The position numbers and the translations under genes are program-made. This document shows positions 47,901-57,241 of a stretch of DNA of 64,000 nt, one piece after another (within the stretch, counting starts at the first letter, position 1; each line of letters starts with the position of its first letter). Below the pieces are notes generated by a model. It worked only from the letters and a program-made list of their open reading frames with translations. It was not told the DNA's origin and made no database searches. The DNA is taken from NCBI RefSeq assembly GCF_003814515.1, contig NZ_RKQJ01000002.1, forward strand, positions 186,001 through 250,000, read 5' to 3'. The DNA comes from Salinicoccus roseus (lineage in GTDB: Bacteria > Bacillota > Bacilli > Staphylococcales > Salinicoccaceae).

Positions 47901-50845
47901 GCGAAGCACAAGCTCACAATGAAGAGACGTTAGTAGAATATCGAATGATTAACCAACTTCAGAAGCTTGGCTACGACTATGTGCATGGAGGGGAACTGAA
48001 TCACGAACGCACTTCAACAACTGAAGTGGTTTTAAACAAGCGCTTAACAGAGTCTGTTAAGCGCTTGAACCCGTGGATCAGTGAGAATAACTTAAATAAA
48101 GTCGTCCATAATATCGCTCGTATGGACGCAGCGAGTCTAATGGAGGCCAACCAACGCTTTCATGAATACCTCGTCAATAAATTATCTATAGTACAAGACG
48201 TGGGCGATGGCCGTAAAAACCAAACGGTAACATTGATTGACTTCGCTAATATTGAGAATAATGACTTCATCATCACGAACCAACTGGGCATCACACATGC
48301 AACTGGTACCATCTATCCGGATATCATGGTGTACGTCAACGGTCTGCCTTTGGTGGTAATTGAGTGTAAAAGTCCGGAACTGCCACCGGACATGCAGTTG
48401 GGACAAGCAATTAGGCAACTTTTAAGGTACCAGGATGTTAACGAAAAGCTTTTTTATTACAATCAGTTTTTAATCTCTACTAGCAACGATCGGGCTAAGG
48501 TGGGGACGATTGGCGCTCAAGCAAGGCACTATAGTACGTGGAAAGAGCCCTATCCTCTATCAGTAGAGGACATTGGTGAGAACGCTTCACCACAGGATAT
48601 CCTTACTGCTGGCATATTAGATAAAGCGCGCCTGTTTGATATGATTCAAAACTTCATCGTCTACGAAAAGGAAGACGGTCGGGTAATCAAAAAGATGGGG
48701 CGCTACCAGCAATACCGGGCTGTCAATAAGGCAGTGGCGCGTATTCAAATGGGCGATCACCCGCAGGCCCGGGGCGGTGTCGTTTGGGCGACCCAAGGCT
48801 CCGGCAAGTCACTGGCCATGGTCTTCTTATCCATGAAGCTGCGGCGTCTCAAGGCTTTGAAAAATCCAGTGATTGTGGTGGTCACAGACAGGCAGGACTT
48901 GGACCGGCAAATCACCTCAACTTTCAAAGACAGTGGCTTTCCGAATCCACAACAGGCGGAATCGGTCGAACAGTTGAAGTCCCTCTTACAACAGGGACCG
49001 GGGACTACCGTCATGACACTCGTACAGAAGTTCCAGACAAATGAGGATGAAGAATATCCACTACTGACAGCGGATGAAAATGTCATTGTTCTAGTCGACG
49101 AATCTCACCGCACACAATACAGTTCCCTGGCACTAAATATGCGTACCGGTTTGCCCAATGCGACCTATATCGGGTTTACAGGGACCCCGATTGATAAGGA
49201 AGATAAAAGTACCATCCGAACATTCGGCAGTTATATTGATAAATATTCAATCGAAAAAGCCGTCGAAGATGGCGCCACCGTACCGATATTTTATGAAGCA
49301 CGCCTCGTGGATTTACATGTGCAGGGAGAGTCAATCGACACCCTATTTAATCGTTTCTTCAGAGAATATTCCGATGAAGACAAAGAACGGATTAAGCAAA
49401 AATATGTCACCGAACAAGCGCTGACGGAATCTCATAAGAGAATCCGATCCATCGTCTTGGATATGATCGAGCATTACGAGAAACATATCGAGCCAAATGG
49501 ATTTAAAGCACAAGTAGTGACGGTGTCCCGACAAGCGGCAGTCACTTATAAAAAGTTTCTGGATGCACTCAGTGACTATGAATCTGCGGTGATTATTTCC
49601 CCGAAGCATAATGATGAGCCAGAAATGCAACAGTACGCTTTGTCTTCTACTGAGGAAAAGGAAATGATTGAGCGATTTAAAAAACCATTGGATGAAGATC
49701 CGCTGGCTTTCATCATCGTGTGTGATAAATTGATTACCGGGTTTGATGCCCCGATTGAACAAGTCATGTACTTGGATAAACCGTTGAAGGAACACAACCT
49801 GCTGCAAGCGATTGCGAGAACGAACCGGACTTATGAATATAAGACCCATGGTTTGATCGTGGACTACTACGGTGTTTCACGATTTTTAGAAAAGGCACTG
49901 GGAATCTTTCATGATGATGATGTCAAAGGTGCAATGTTCCATGTCGATGAAGAAATTCCACGGTTACAGTCCCGACACCGTCGGGTGATGCAGTTTTTTG
50001 ACGGCATTCCCCGTAATGATTTGGAGGCGCATATTAGAGTATTGGAACCTGAAGACAAAAGAAACACTTTTGATACCGCATTCAAGAAGTTTTCAGAGAG
50101 CATGGACACGATCATGCCCAGTCCAAAAGCCAAGCCCTTCATCGATGACTTAAAATGGCTGGGGAAAGTCAGAAAGCATGCGAAATCCCGCTACTATATC
50201 GATGATGGCACAATGGACATTTCTGATACTGGGGGCAAGGTTCGAGAATTGATAGAAGAATATGTGTATGCGACATCTCCCAAAATATTATTCGAACCGG
50301 TAAGCATTCTCTCAAATCAGTTTGATGAAAAGTTGGATGCCATTAAGGAGCCGGAAGCCAAAGCAGCTGAAATGGAGCATGCCATTAAACATGAGATTCG
50401 GATCAAATTTGACGAGAACCCTGTTAAATATACCTCTTTAAAAGAACGGCTAGAATTATTGATTGAGCAGCGTAAGGAAAGACAGTTGGAATTTGAGGAA
50501 CTGTTTGAAAAGTACCATGAGATGCGGGAAGAAATGATGAATCTGAATCAGGAGAGTCAGTCCTACGGCTTAAAAGATTCAAAACAGTTACCGTTTTATC
50601 AACTGTTGGAAAAACAGGCACCGGAAGGTATAGAACAAGAGAAGATCAGAGATTTGACGGAATTAATTACTGATATCATCCAAGATAACGCAGTGATTGA
50701 TTGGTCTGAGAAAGACGATGTGAAGCGTAATATGCGCAAGCAGTTGAAAAAGCAATTAAGAGCCAGTACAATTCCGAATAAGCAAGTGGAGTCCGTAGCA
50801 AGAGAATTAGTCCAGTTGGGTGAAAGACACTATAGTATGAAATAA
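47897..50845 (+). CDS. hsdR: Type I restriction endonuclease subunit HsdR
   Basis: A 982-residue translocase-nuclease. The N-terminal PD-(D/E)XK nuclease shows YPDIMVYVNGLPLVVIECKS near residues 136-155, then the SF2 helicase with Walker A WATQGSGKSLAM near residue 297, DESHRTQYS near residue 400 and the C-terminal motor motifs DKLITGFDAP and QAIARTNR. A coiled C-terminal region (LLIEQRKERQLEFEELFEKY) anchors it to the methylase. The frame is intact, so with hsdM and hsdS the system is probably active. Confidence 0.95.
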   Translation: MSEAQAHNEETLVEYRMINQLQKLGYDYVHGGELNHERTSTTEVVLNKRLTESVKRLNPWISENNLNKVVHNIARMDAASLMEANQRFHEYLVNKLSIVQDVGDGRKNQTVTLIDFANIENNDFIITNQLGITHATGTIYPDIMVYVNGLPLVVIECKSPELPPDMQLGQAIRQLLRYQDVNEKLFYYNQFLISTSNDRAKVGTIGAQARHYSTWKEPYPLSVEDIGENASPQDILTAGILDKARLFDMIQNFIVYEKEDGRVIKKMGRYQQYRAVNKAVARIQMGDHPQARGGVVWATQGSGKSLAMVFLSMKLRRLKALKNPVIVVVTDRQDLDRQITSTFKDSGFPNPQQAESVEQLKSLLQQGPGTTVMTLVQKFQTNEDEEYPLLTADENVIVLVDESHRTQYSSLALNMRTGLPNATYIGFTGTPIDKEDKSTIRTFGSYIDKYSIEKAVEDGATVPIFYEARLVDLHVQGESIDTLFNRFFREYSDEDKERIKQKYVTEQALTESHKRIRSIVLDMIEHYEKHIEPNGFKAQVVTVSRQAAVTYKKFLDALSDYESAVIISPKHNDEPEMQQYALSSTEEKEMIERFKKPLDEDPLAFIIVCDKLITGFDAPIEQVMYLDKPLKEHNLLQAIARTNRTYEYKTHGLIVDYYGVSRFLEKALGIFHDDDVKGAMFHVDEEIPRLQSRHRRVMQFFDGIPRNDLEAHIRVLEPEDKRNTFDTAFKKFSESMDTIMPSPKAKPFIDDLKWLGKVRKHAKSRYYIDDGTMDISDTGGKVRELIEEYVYATSPKILFEPVSILSNQFDEKLDAIKEPEAKAAEMEHAIKHEIRIKFDENPVKYTSLKERLELLIEQRKERQLEFEELFEKYHEMREEMMNLNQESQSYGLKDSKQLPFYQLLEKQAPEGIEQEKIRDLTELITDIIQDNAVIDWSEKDDVKRNMRKQLKKQLRASTIPNKQVESVARELVQLGERHYSMK

Positions 50846-50847
50846 AT

Positions 50848-50882
50848 AAAGATATAACCGGATTGGTTATATCTTTATTTTT
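50848..50882. terminator. Bidirectional terminator after hsdR
   Basis: AAAGATATAACC and GGTTATATCTTT form a perfect 12-bp stem with T/A tracts on both sides, between the convergent hsdR and metallopeptidase genes; its end overlaps the metallopeptidase stop codon. Confidence 0.85.
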
Positions 50883-51630
50883 GTATGTTATGAAGTTGTC
50901 TGTATTGGAGTCTATGCAACTCCATGCCATGAACACGCAGCCACTCTTTGGACGCTTTATAATGCGGGAGTGTATGGCGTACGATCCGCCAGAATCGCTC
51001 ATTATGCTCCATTTCAATCAAGTGTGCGAGTTCATGGACAAGCACATAGTCGATGACCCTTACAGGGGCCATAACAAGGCGCCAGTTTAAATAGATGTCT
51101 CCATTCTGGGTACAAGTCCCCCACCGTTTGAGCTGAGATTTCAGTGTTAGTGAGCGTGGTACCACATTCATCATCTCTTGATAAATATTTGAACGTTCCA
51201 TTATTTTCTTCGTGCCATGTGTTTTATACCAGGCCATCATCTCTTGTTCCAACTGGTACTGTACTTCTTCTTGAGACCATTGCTTGGGCACTCTGGCGAT
51301 GAATCGCCCTTGTTGAAACTGGATGAAAGCGCCTTTTGTGTTTTCTCGGTAAATTTTTAACCGATAATTACGGCCTAGGTACGACAGTTTTTCCCCACTG
51401 ACAAATTCCGTTGGTTGCACTGTATGTTTAACTTCATTCAATTCTTCAATCTTTCGCATAATCCAGGAGGCTTTCTTAACCAGTACCTGATTTAGTTTTT
51501 GTTCATCCATACTTGCCGGTGCATAGACTTCTACACCATTAATCAAATTGACTGTGATTTTAAGGTCATTACGTACCTCACTGTAAATACTATAATAAAT
51601 CTCTGTGGATCCATATTGTATGATTGGCAT
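50875..51630 (-). CDS. YgjP-like M48-type metallopeptidase
   Basis: A 251-residue predicted zinc peptidase of the YgjP/DUF45 family. The metal site is VHELAHLIEMEHNERFWRIV near residues 197-216 (HExxH with a third ligand downstream), and WGTCTQNGDIYLNWRL just before it is the family signature. Such genes often accompany type I restriction operons, although their role there is not settled. It is convergent with hsdR and stands alone. Confidence 0.87.
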   Translation of the reverse strand: MPIIQYGSTEIYYSIYSEVRNDLKITVNLINGVEVYAPASMDEQKLNQVLVKKASWIMRKIEELNEVKHTVQPTEFVSGEKLSYLGRNYRLKIYRENTKGAFIQFQQGRFIARVPKQWSQEEVQYQLEQEMMAWYKTHGTKKIMERSNIYQEMMNVVPRSLTLKSQLKRWGTCTQNGDIYLNWRLVMAPVRVIDYVLVHELAHLIEMEHNERFWRIVRHTLPHYKASKEWLRVHGMELHRLQYRQLHNIQK

Positions 51631-51818
51631 AATGTACCTACTTTCAATATCTTACTCTTATAGCATTATACCAAAAATACATCTATGTATTAGTAGAACA
51701 AAAATTAAGGGGATTAGCTTTGTATGATTCTAAACTAAATATGATCATCTCGGATTAGTTTCTCCAAGTCCCTCTACCGGCATTGGTGTTAAATCAATAA
51801 CGGCGGAGGTCAGAAAGG

Positions 51819-52040
51819 ATGCTAGCAATATCCGATATCCAATGTATCAAATACTTGAGAAACGCCAAAGGTTTATCTATATCAAAAATTCAAAAAATGT
51901 TAATCATCAATTGGTAGACAGCTAAGAAATATACAGATGAAGATCTATTACCGCTAGCTAGAGCAGCAAGAAAGAAAATCGAAATGAGGTACGAAAAGAA
52001 ATGGAGAAGATTATTTTCTCCACAGAAGTGGAAACATTAT
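51819..52040 (+). pseudogene. IS21-type transposase IstA, N-terminal remnant
   Basis: Behind GGAGGTCAGAAAGG an ATG at about 51819 opens MLAISDIQCIKYLRNAKGLS and ISKIQKMLIINW, a stop, then TAKKYTDEDLLPLARAARKK, the N-terminal recognition helices of an IstA-type transposase. A TAG replaces a residue after INW and the frame dissolves by about 52040. It differs from the IS21 fragment at 19.6-19.9 kb. Confidence 0.6.
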
Positions 52041-52243
52041 CTTTGATGAATTCATGACAGCACCAGGATGGAATGGAGAAATACACTGTTTGCAAGAAAA
52101 TGTTGAACTCTCCTTCAGGTTCAAACTCTTGCAACCATACCAATTTTACTCTCCACTTTAGTGTCAGGCATATGAGCCAACTTTAATTCCAGCATTTCAA
52201 AGTTTGTCTTCTCATCCATCGTTTGCATCCAACTCCTCTAACA

Positions 52244-53596
52244 TCAAATTTTCATTTCTTCCCTCAATTCGTGCTCATTCATTCTCATCATACTTTTAAA
52301 TTCATGGTAGTTTTCTGTCTCTATAGGTACTCTCAGCCCCAGCTTCGTTACAGTAATTTTTTGATCCCGCTTCATACTTTCTTTCTTCGAGCCAAAGTTG
52401 AGACCTTTTAAAAGTTCCATGGGGCGCTTTGAAGGCCTTTCATTTTCCATAATTGAGTATGGGTAGATATAGTAGCCCTTAGTTGAGTCAAACCGATACA
52501 TATAAGATAAGATTTGATGATAATCTACCCCAGAAATGTTGCGGCTCGGTTTATACTTCGCGTCCGCGATTATTCTATCTTTACTGTTTTTTGATATGAA
52601 GTCAGGGTAGATTTTTCCCGCGCCACCGGAGAAGAGATAATTAGTTCCCGTCCCTTCTGTATTGTTAGGATGGTGGAATACATCACCTATTACCGTATTC
52701 ACATATTCCTCAAACAACCACGCCCCATCGAGAACAACACCATAAAATTTTTCTTTACTGTTGCTTGTGAACAGCATACTTTGACTTTCAAGTATGGCGA
52801 TGCATATTTTCTGTAGCTGCTCATACTCTTTATAGTAAGCGTGTTTCACTATATTCCGCTTATTAAGATCAATCAGTTTGGCCGTTGACCCTTTTGCTGA
52901 AGAAGCAATACTTTCAATGATTTTTATATTTTCATGCGTAATGTGTGATTCATTCAAAATGCGATGATACTGTTTATGTCGTTTTATAAATTGGATTGTA
53001 TGATGTACAAGCTGAATCACTGGATTATTAAAACTGAATTCTCTATTTGTGAAGGCAATATCTCCAGTAAAAGGAATATTATTTTTAATATGTCGGGCGA
53101 CATCAATTTTGCCCTTGAGGGCACTGTTATTGTGACGCTTCGTTCGATACTCTTTATAGATCCCTTTCGCCAATGCTTGATTCAAAATACTGGGGAACAG
53201 AAGTACCAATAAATCCAAGAAACCCTGATTGGGCTTCATAGTACTGGAATAGTCCAACGGTGTAATACCATAGACTTTACTCAACATATATTGAAGGAAA
53301 TAGTTATCTTCACTATCGTCAAATCTACTGACGATACTGACTGCATCTTTGCCATTACTGAAGAATCCCAGAAGGTTTGATGTCACCACTTTATCCTGCG
53401 TTGTCTCAATTACCTTTCTATCATCATCTGCATACGCCTCATTATCTTCTGGAAAAATAAGCATGTCCGATCTTGTCAGATCCCCCATTGTTTTGTTCTG
53501 CAAATATTGGAAGACAGTGTTTCCAAGACAGCTTTCCTCCAACCCTGTTCGGGAGTTATCCTTAAGGATTAAATGTTGTCCGTCCATGCTACTCAT
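52244..53596 (-). CDS. mcrC: McrC-family component of a McrBC restriction system
   Basis: A protein of about 450 residues that supplies the nuclease of a modification-dependent restriction complex. The C-terminal PD-(D/E)XK site is seen in KIYPDFISKNSKDRIIADAK followed by YKPSRN (about residues 335-360), preceded by the typical LDGAWLFEEYVNTV helix. The N-terminal part is the McrB-interacting region. The start is ATG 53596, overlapping the mcrB stop (ATGAGTAG), with 53587 as an alternative. Confidence 0.88.
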   Translation of the reverse strand: MSSMDGQHLILKDNSRTGLEESCLGNTVFQYLQNKTMGDLTRSDMLIFPEDNEAYADDDRKVIETTQDKVVTSNLLGFFSNGKDAVSIVSRFDDSEDNYFLQYMLSKVYGITPLDYSSTMKPNQGFLDLLVLLFPSILNQALAKGIYKEYRTKRHNNSALKGKIDVARHIKNNIPFTGDIAFTNREFSFNNPVIQLVHHTIQFIKRHKQYHRILNESHITHENIKIIESIASSAKGSTAKLIDLNKRNIVKHAYYKEYEQLQKICIAILESQSMLFTSNSKEKFYGVVLDGAWLFEEYVNTVIGDVFHHPNNTEGTGTNYLFSGGAGKIYPDFISKNSKDRIIADAKYKPSRNISGVDYHQILSYMYRFDSTKGYYIYPYSIMENERPSKRPMELLKGLNFGSKKESMKRDQKITVTKLGLRVPIETENYHEFKSMMRMNEHELREEMKI

Positions 53597-55241
53597 CCTG
53601 TTCATCGAGATAGTAGGCTTGCTTAAGACGATATAAATGTTCCTCTGCATCCAGGTGGTTTCTTAAATACTCTTTCAGCAGTGGCTCAAGGAACTCCTCC
53701 CACAACACTTCGAAGTCATAACCGACATCATTCAATTTCAAAAAGTAGCTTGGACCTATATGGTAACTCTTATCCAATCCAGGAATATTTTCTATCCCTT
53801 CGTTCATCCTTGTAAGTCGATCCTCGACATCATCAATCGTCACCCGCGTTTCATCGAGTTGTTTCAACATACTCAGGCTGTCTTTCACCTTGATTTCTAT
53901 GAACCTGAACCGTCTTCGCATCGCAAAGTCGAAGCTCTCCACACTTCTATCAATGTCATTCATCGTACCAATGATGTAGACATTCTCAGGCACATAAAAC
54001 TTCTCGGGGAATGGGTACTCTGCCCCAGAATGCAACGCATGATATTGGGTCATGACAGCACCTTTTTCTCCCCTATATCCAGGGTCGAGGGAGAAAAAGA
54101 GCTCGCCAAATATCTTAGATATTTCTCCTCTATTAATCTCATCGATGATAAAGACATATTTCTTCCCACTCGCTTCTGCATAATCCTGAAGTTTATGGTT
54201 TTCTTTCATGTATTTAAGGACAGCTTTCATATAGTTATCATATGCATTGGAAGGACGCCCTTGCTTCCCTCTATACACGTTATATAAATTCCATTTAGTT
54301 AAAGTGCCTGCACTGATATCTTTAAAACGTAATGAATCTTTTGAAGATAACTGGAAAGTAAGTGTACTTCTCTCTGTAAGAGTCGGTATAGATACCTCCT
54401 CTTTTTCTCTCATTTCTTCAAGCATGAGCTCCCATGACTCATCAAAGTTATCCGAGCCTGCCTGATTCCTCCGTGCTTTATCACAAAACTTCATAAAGGT
54501 TCCCGGCATCAGTTCAAAGCCCACTTGATTGTTCCCATATTGTTTCGTCCGAAGCCCTTCTACGAAGTCCGTATAGTCGTAGCTTGGATGAAACTGGACG
54601 AATTCCATCTGATCATCATTATTTTCAGTAATCTGTTTGGCCAGTTCCAACGCCATATAAGACTTTCCAGTTCCGGGAGGCCCATGAAGAATAATGTTTT
54701 TCGAACTTAACAGTCGCTCTTTAAACTCTACTGTATTACTCTCGGCTCCTGATTCCTGAGTAAAATCGTTATACAGCATAATCATATTTCTAAGCATATC
54801 TTCGTAATCTTGTTCATTTTCCAAGCTCAGGCCGTCTTCAGCAACATCCCAACTTTTATAATATGATTCAAGACCCCCTCTATGCGGCTCTGGTAGAGGC
54901 TTATCCACTTTGGAGTACGACTGTTTTGTCGACAGGAAGAAAGCCTTCTTTCCCCACTGCACTGCCTGCCAATCATAGAAGAGACTCATCCACCAGATAT
55001 TTACGTACGGATAGGTATTCAATGAATTATTACCATGCGCAAAAGACCGCCTCACTTTGTACTTTCCTTCCGAAACGGTAATTGGTTTCCTTGTTCCTCC
55101 AACAACAAAATTATTTAGAGTCTTTCCACGACTATCTGTCGACGTTTTTCCGATTGATTTATTGCAGACTTCCAAGAAACTATCCACATACTCTTTGAAA
55201 GACCGGATATCTTTTTCGGAGAGTGTTATATCTTTTAACAT
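53589..55241 (-). CDS. mcrB: McrB-family AAA+ GTPase of a McrBC restriction system
   Basis: A 550-residue motor subunit. The C-terminal AAA+ domain has Walker A HGPPGTGKSYMALELA near residue 185, a Walker B region KKYVFIIDEINRGEISKIFG, and the McrB signature IGTMNDIDRSVESFDFAMRR (the MNxxDRS motif). The N-terminal 150 residues, which should bind the modified DNA, do not match the E. coli McrB reader domain, so the recognised modification is unknown. The ATG at 55241 has GAGG at good distance. It is coupled to mcrC. Confidence 0.9.
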   Translation of the reverse strand: MLKDITLSEKDIRSFKEYVDSFLEVCNKSIGKTSTDSRGKTLNNFVVGGTRKPITVSEGKYKVRRSFAHGNNSLNTYPYVNIWWMSLFYDWQAVQWGKKAFFLSTKQSYSKVDKPLPEPHRGGLESYYKSWDVAEDGLSLENEQDYEDMLRNMIMLYNDFTQESGAESNTVEFKERLLSSKNIILHGPPGTGKSYMALELAKQITENNDDQMEFVQFHPSYDYTDFVEGLRTKQYGNNQVGFELMPGTFMKFCDKARRNQAGSDNFDESWELMLEEMREKEEVSIPTLTERSTLTFQLSSKDSLRFKDISAGTLTKWNLYNVYRGKQGRPSNAYDNYMKAVLKYMKENHKLQDYAEASGKKYVFIIDEINRGEISKIFGELFFSLDPGYRGEKGAVMTQYHALHSGAEYPFPEKFYVPENVYIIGTMNDIDRSVESFDFAMRRRFRFIEIKVKDSLSMLKQLDETRVTIDDVEDRLTRMNEGIENIPGLDKSYHIGPSYFLKLNDVGYDFEVLWEEFLEPLLKEYLRNHLDAEEHLYRLKQAYYLDEQDE

Positions 55242-55351
55242 GTTAATCTGCCTCACTTATCTATATAATGATAATATCTTATATTGGTTTTTAACGACTA
55301 TAGATTATTCAGTTAAACACAATAATATATCTCCCTAATTTTTTAAGAGCT

Positions 55352-57139
55352 CTATCTCATCCCATGACTATAGTTCACCTTTTCCATTGCTAAATATTCC
55401 CTTAATGCAAAAGGTTCATTGCGTTTTTCTCGAGAAATTGAACGGTATAAACTCTCTTCCTCCGTACCATCCATTACACAATGTACTTCGGCAATATGCT
55501 TTGCTCGAGAAACAGCTATATAAAATAGTTTCTTACCATTATCATTCCACAAAGATTCTTCATTGATATCTACAATAATGACAATGTCACTTTCATTTCC
55601 TTTGAATTTTCTTGCTGTAGTAAAAAGTAGATGTCCTTCTTTTTTATAGCCACTCACTTTGTATTTTCCTATATTAAATGATGCGGCTTTTAAGTTTTTT
55701 TCATTGCATAATATTCCGCTAGGGTCATTGCTAGATTTAATTGTAAGTAAGACAATATCACTTAAAGAAATCCCTTGTTCAATATAGTAGTCCAACTGAG
55801 TTTCCAAAGTCTTTTTTAGCTCATCCTCAGTTCGATTTATATGCCATTTTGGTCTTTGACCACTCACTTTTATACTTGGCTTTCTTATATTTTCCCCAAC
55901 GATTTTACAACATGCTTCTGCTATTTCGATTGTATTCCGGCAATTACTATGCAATACGTATCGGTTGTGAAATTTATCCAACCACTCTTCCGACATATTA
56001 TTATGAGTCTTTTGATGTATGTCATAAAATGCATAAAAATGTCCGTTTGATTTTTTCTGTATGTTATATAGCATTTCTAATATGCCTTTTGTATAGTCTT
56101 GCGCTTCATCAATAATTAAATCATCATAATCCCATTCTAATTTGCCTTGCAATATATCATTCAAAAGTTCCATCTGCCTAGTCCAATGAAATTCACCTGA
56201 CTTCAAATAACGGTATGCTAAACCGAGGTCATAAATATTCATAACATCAATGTTGCTGGAATATTTTTGTAATGATATCTTCATATAATCTTTAATCATT
56301 CTATTAAAGCAAAGGACAAGCACTTTACGGCTTTCAGATAGACGTTTCGCCTTTTCCAAGGCGATAACAGTCTTCCCAGACCCAGCCATTCCTTCAATTA
56401 CTGCATTCTTTTGTTTTTCAAGAAAGTCCAATACCTTGATCTGCTCTTGTGTCATCTTTCTAAATGAGAATTCATTCTCTTTAATGCGCTCACTCAATAT
56501 AGGTATTGCATCACAAGAAGGAGCAATCTCATTTATAACAGAATTCTTTGTTTCCTTTACTAAATCTTTGTCCTTGGGAATCCGTCCATTATGGTAATCA
56601 AAGTGGTTATCTAGCGATTCAGAAAGGGTTTCTAAATCCTCTTTAAATAATATACGTCCTCTATAAAAAAGTGGAAGCTTCCCATGCATATCTACACTAC
56701 GCACTGAAGTAAAGAAAGCTACTGATGTACATGAGTACTCTATGCGACTTCCAAGATTATCTTTTAAATGTTTTATTAAAGAGTACTTGGCAGGCGCAAT
56801 TTGTTTTAAAGGATCAATTGAAACATAATTCTCTTTATTTCTAGATGAATCATCATACTCAAGATACTGTTTTTGAAATATCCCATTATCCCTAAACCTT
56901 ATTTCCCCATGCTTAACCTCGATACATATAATCCCCTTTTGAGGATGAAAAACTATGAAATCAATTTCTTTGTCTACAGGATAACCTTTATTTGTACGTG
57001 CACGTCCTAAAACATTAACTGAATGAAATATGACATATTCATCACTTAATTGTTTTTTTAACTCATTATAGAGCAAACGTTCTCCTCTACTACGATTAAA
57101 CTCCTCACTTCGACGATAGCTAGGTACCATAATTGCCAT
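55352..57139 (-). CDS. NERD nuclease-domain protein with UvrD-like helicase
   Basis: A 595-residue protein. The N-terminal NERD domain (residues about 15-130) has EIDFIVFHPQKGIICIEVKH, with Asp and Glu-x-Lys of a PD-(D/E)XK-like site. A superfamily-1 helicase follows: Walker A IEGMAGSGKTVIALEKA near residue 250, Walker B LIIDEAQDYTKGILE near residue 340, and late motifs TARKFKGNESDIVIIV and FYIAVSRAKH. NERD-helicases and the nuclease-helicase Nhi of staphylococci act against phage; here the position beside mcrBC makes a defence role likely (inference). It is 110 bases upstream of mcrB in the same direction and AT-rich. Confidence 0.82.
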   Translation of the reverse strand: MAIMVPSYRRSEEFNRSRGERLLYNELKKQLSDEYVIFHSVNVLGRARTNKGYPVDKEIDFIVFHPQKGIICIEVKHGEIRFRDNGIFQKQYLEYDDSSRNKENYVSIDPLKQIAPAKYSLIKHLKDNLGSRIEYSCTSVAFFTSVRSVDMHGKLPLFYRGRILFKEDLETLSESLDNHFDYHNGRIPKDKDLVKETKNSVINEIAPSCDAIPILSERIKENEFSFRKMTQEQIKVLDFLEKQKNAVIEGMAGSGKTVIALEKAKRLSESRKVLVLCFNRMIKDYMKISLQKYSSNIDVMNIYDLGLAYRYLKSGEFHWTRQMELLNDILQGKLEWDYDDLIIDEAQDYTKGILEMLYNIQKKSNGHFYAFYDIHQKTHNNMSEEWLDKFHNRYVLHSNCRNTIEIAEACCKIVGENIRKPSIKVSGQRPKWHINRTEDELKKTLETQLDYYIEQGISLSDIVLLTIKSSNDPSGILCNEKNLKAASFNIGKYKVSGYKKEGHLLFTTARKFKGNESDIVIIVDINEESLWNDNGKKLFYIAVSRAKHIAEVHCVMDGTEEESLYRSISREKRNEPFALREYLAMEKVNYSHGMR

Positions 57140-57202
57140 GCTGTCACCTCGTATATAACGTTAAGAATATTCTAACATAATTGTATGTACACCCCTTAGA
57201 CT

Positions 57203-57235
57203 AAAAAACACGAAACCACTAAGTAGGTTTCGTGT
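57203..57235 (-). terminator. Terminator of the ornithine-cyclodeaminase-like gene
   Basis: ACACGAAACC and GGTTTCGTGT form a 10-bp stem followed by a T-run on the minus strand. It separates backbone from defence genes. Confidence 0.8.
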
Positions 57236-57241
57236 CTGTAT

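Noticed and set aside
52041-52243. Short minus-strand frames between the IstA relic and mcrC (for example MQTMDEKTNFEMLELKLAHM)
   Set aside because: The frames are short and interrupted and I could not connect them to a family; they may be transposon debris.
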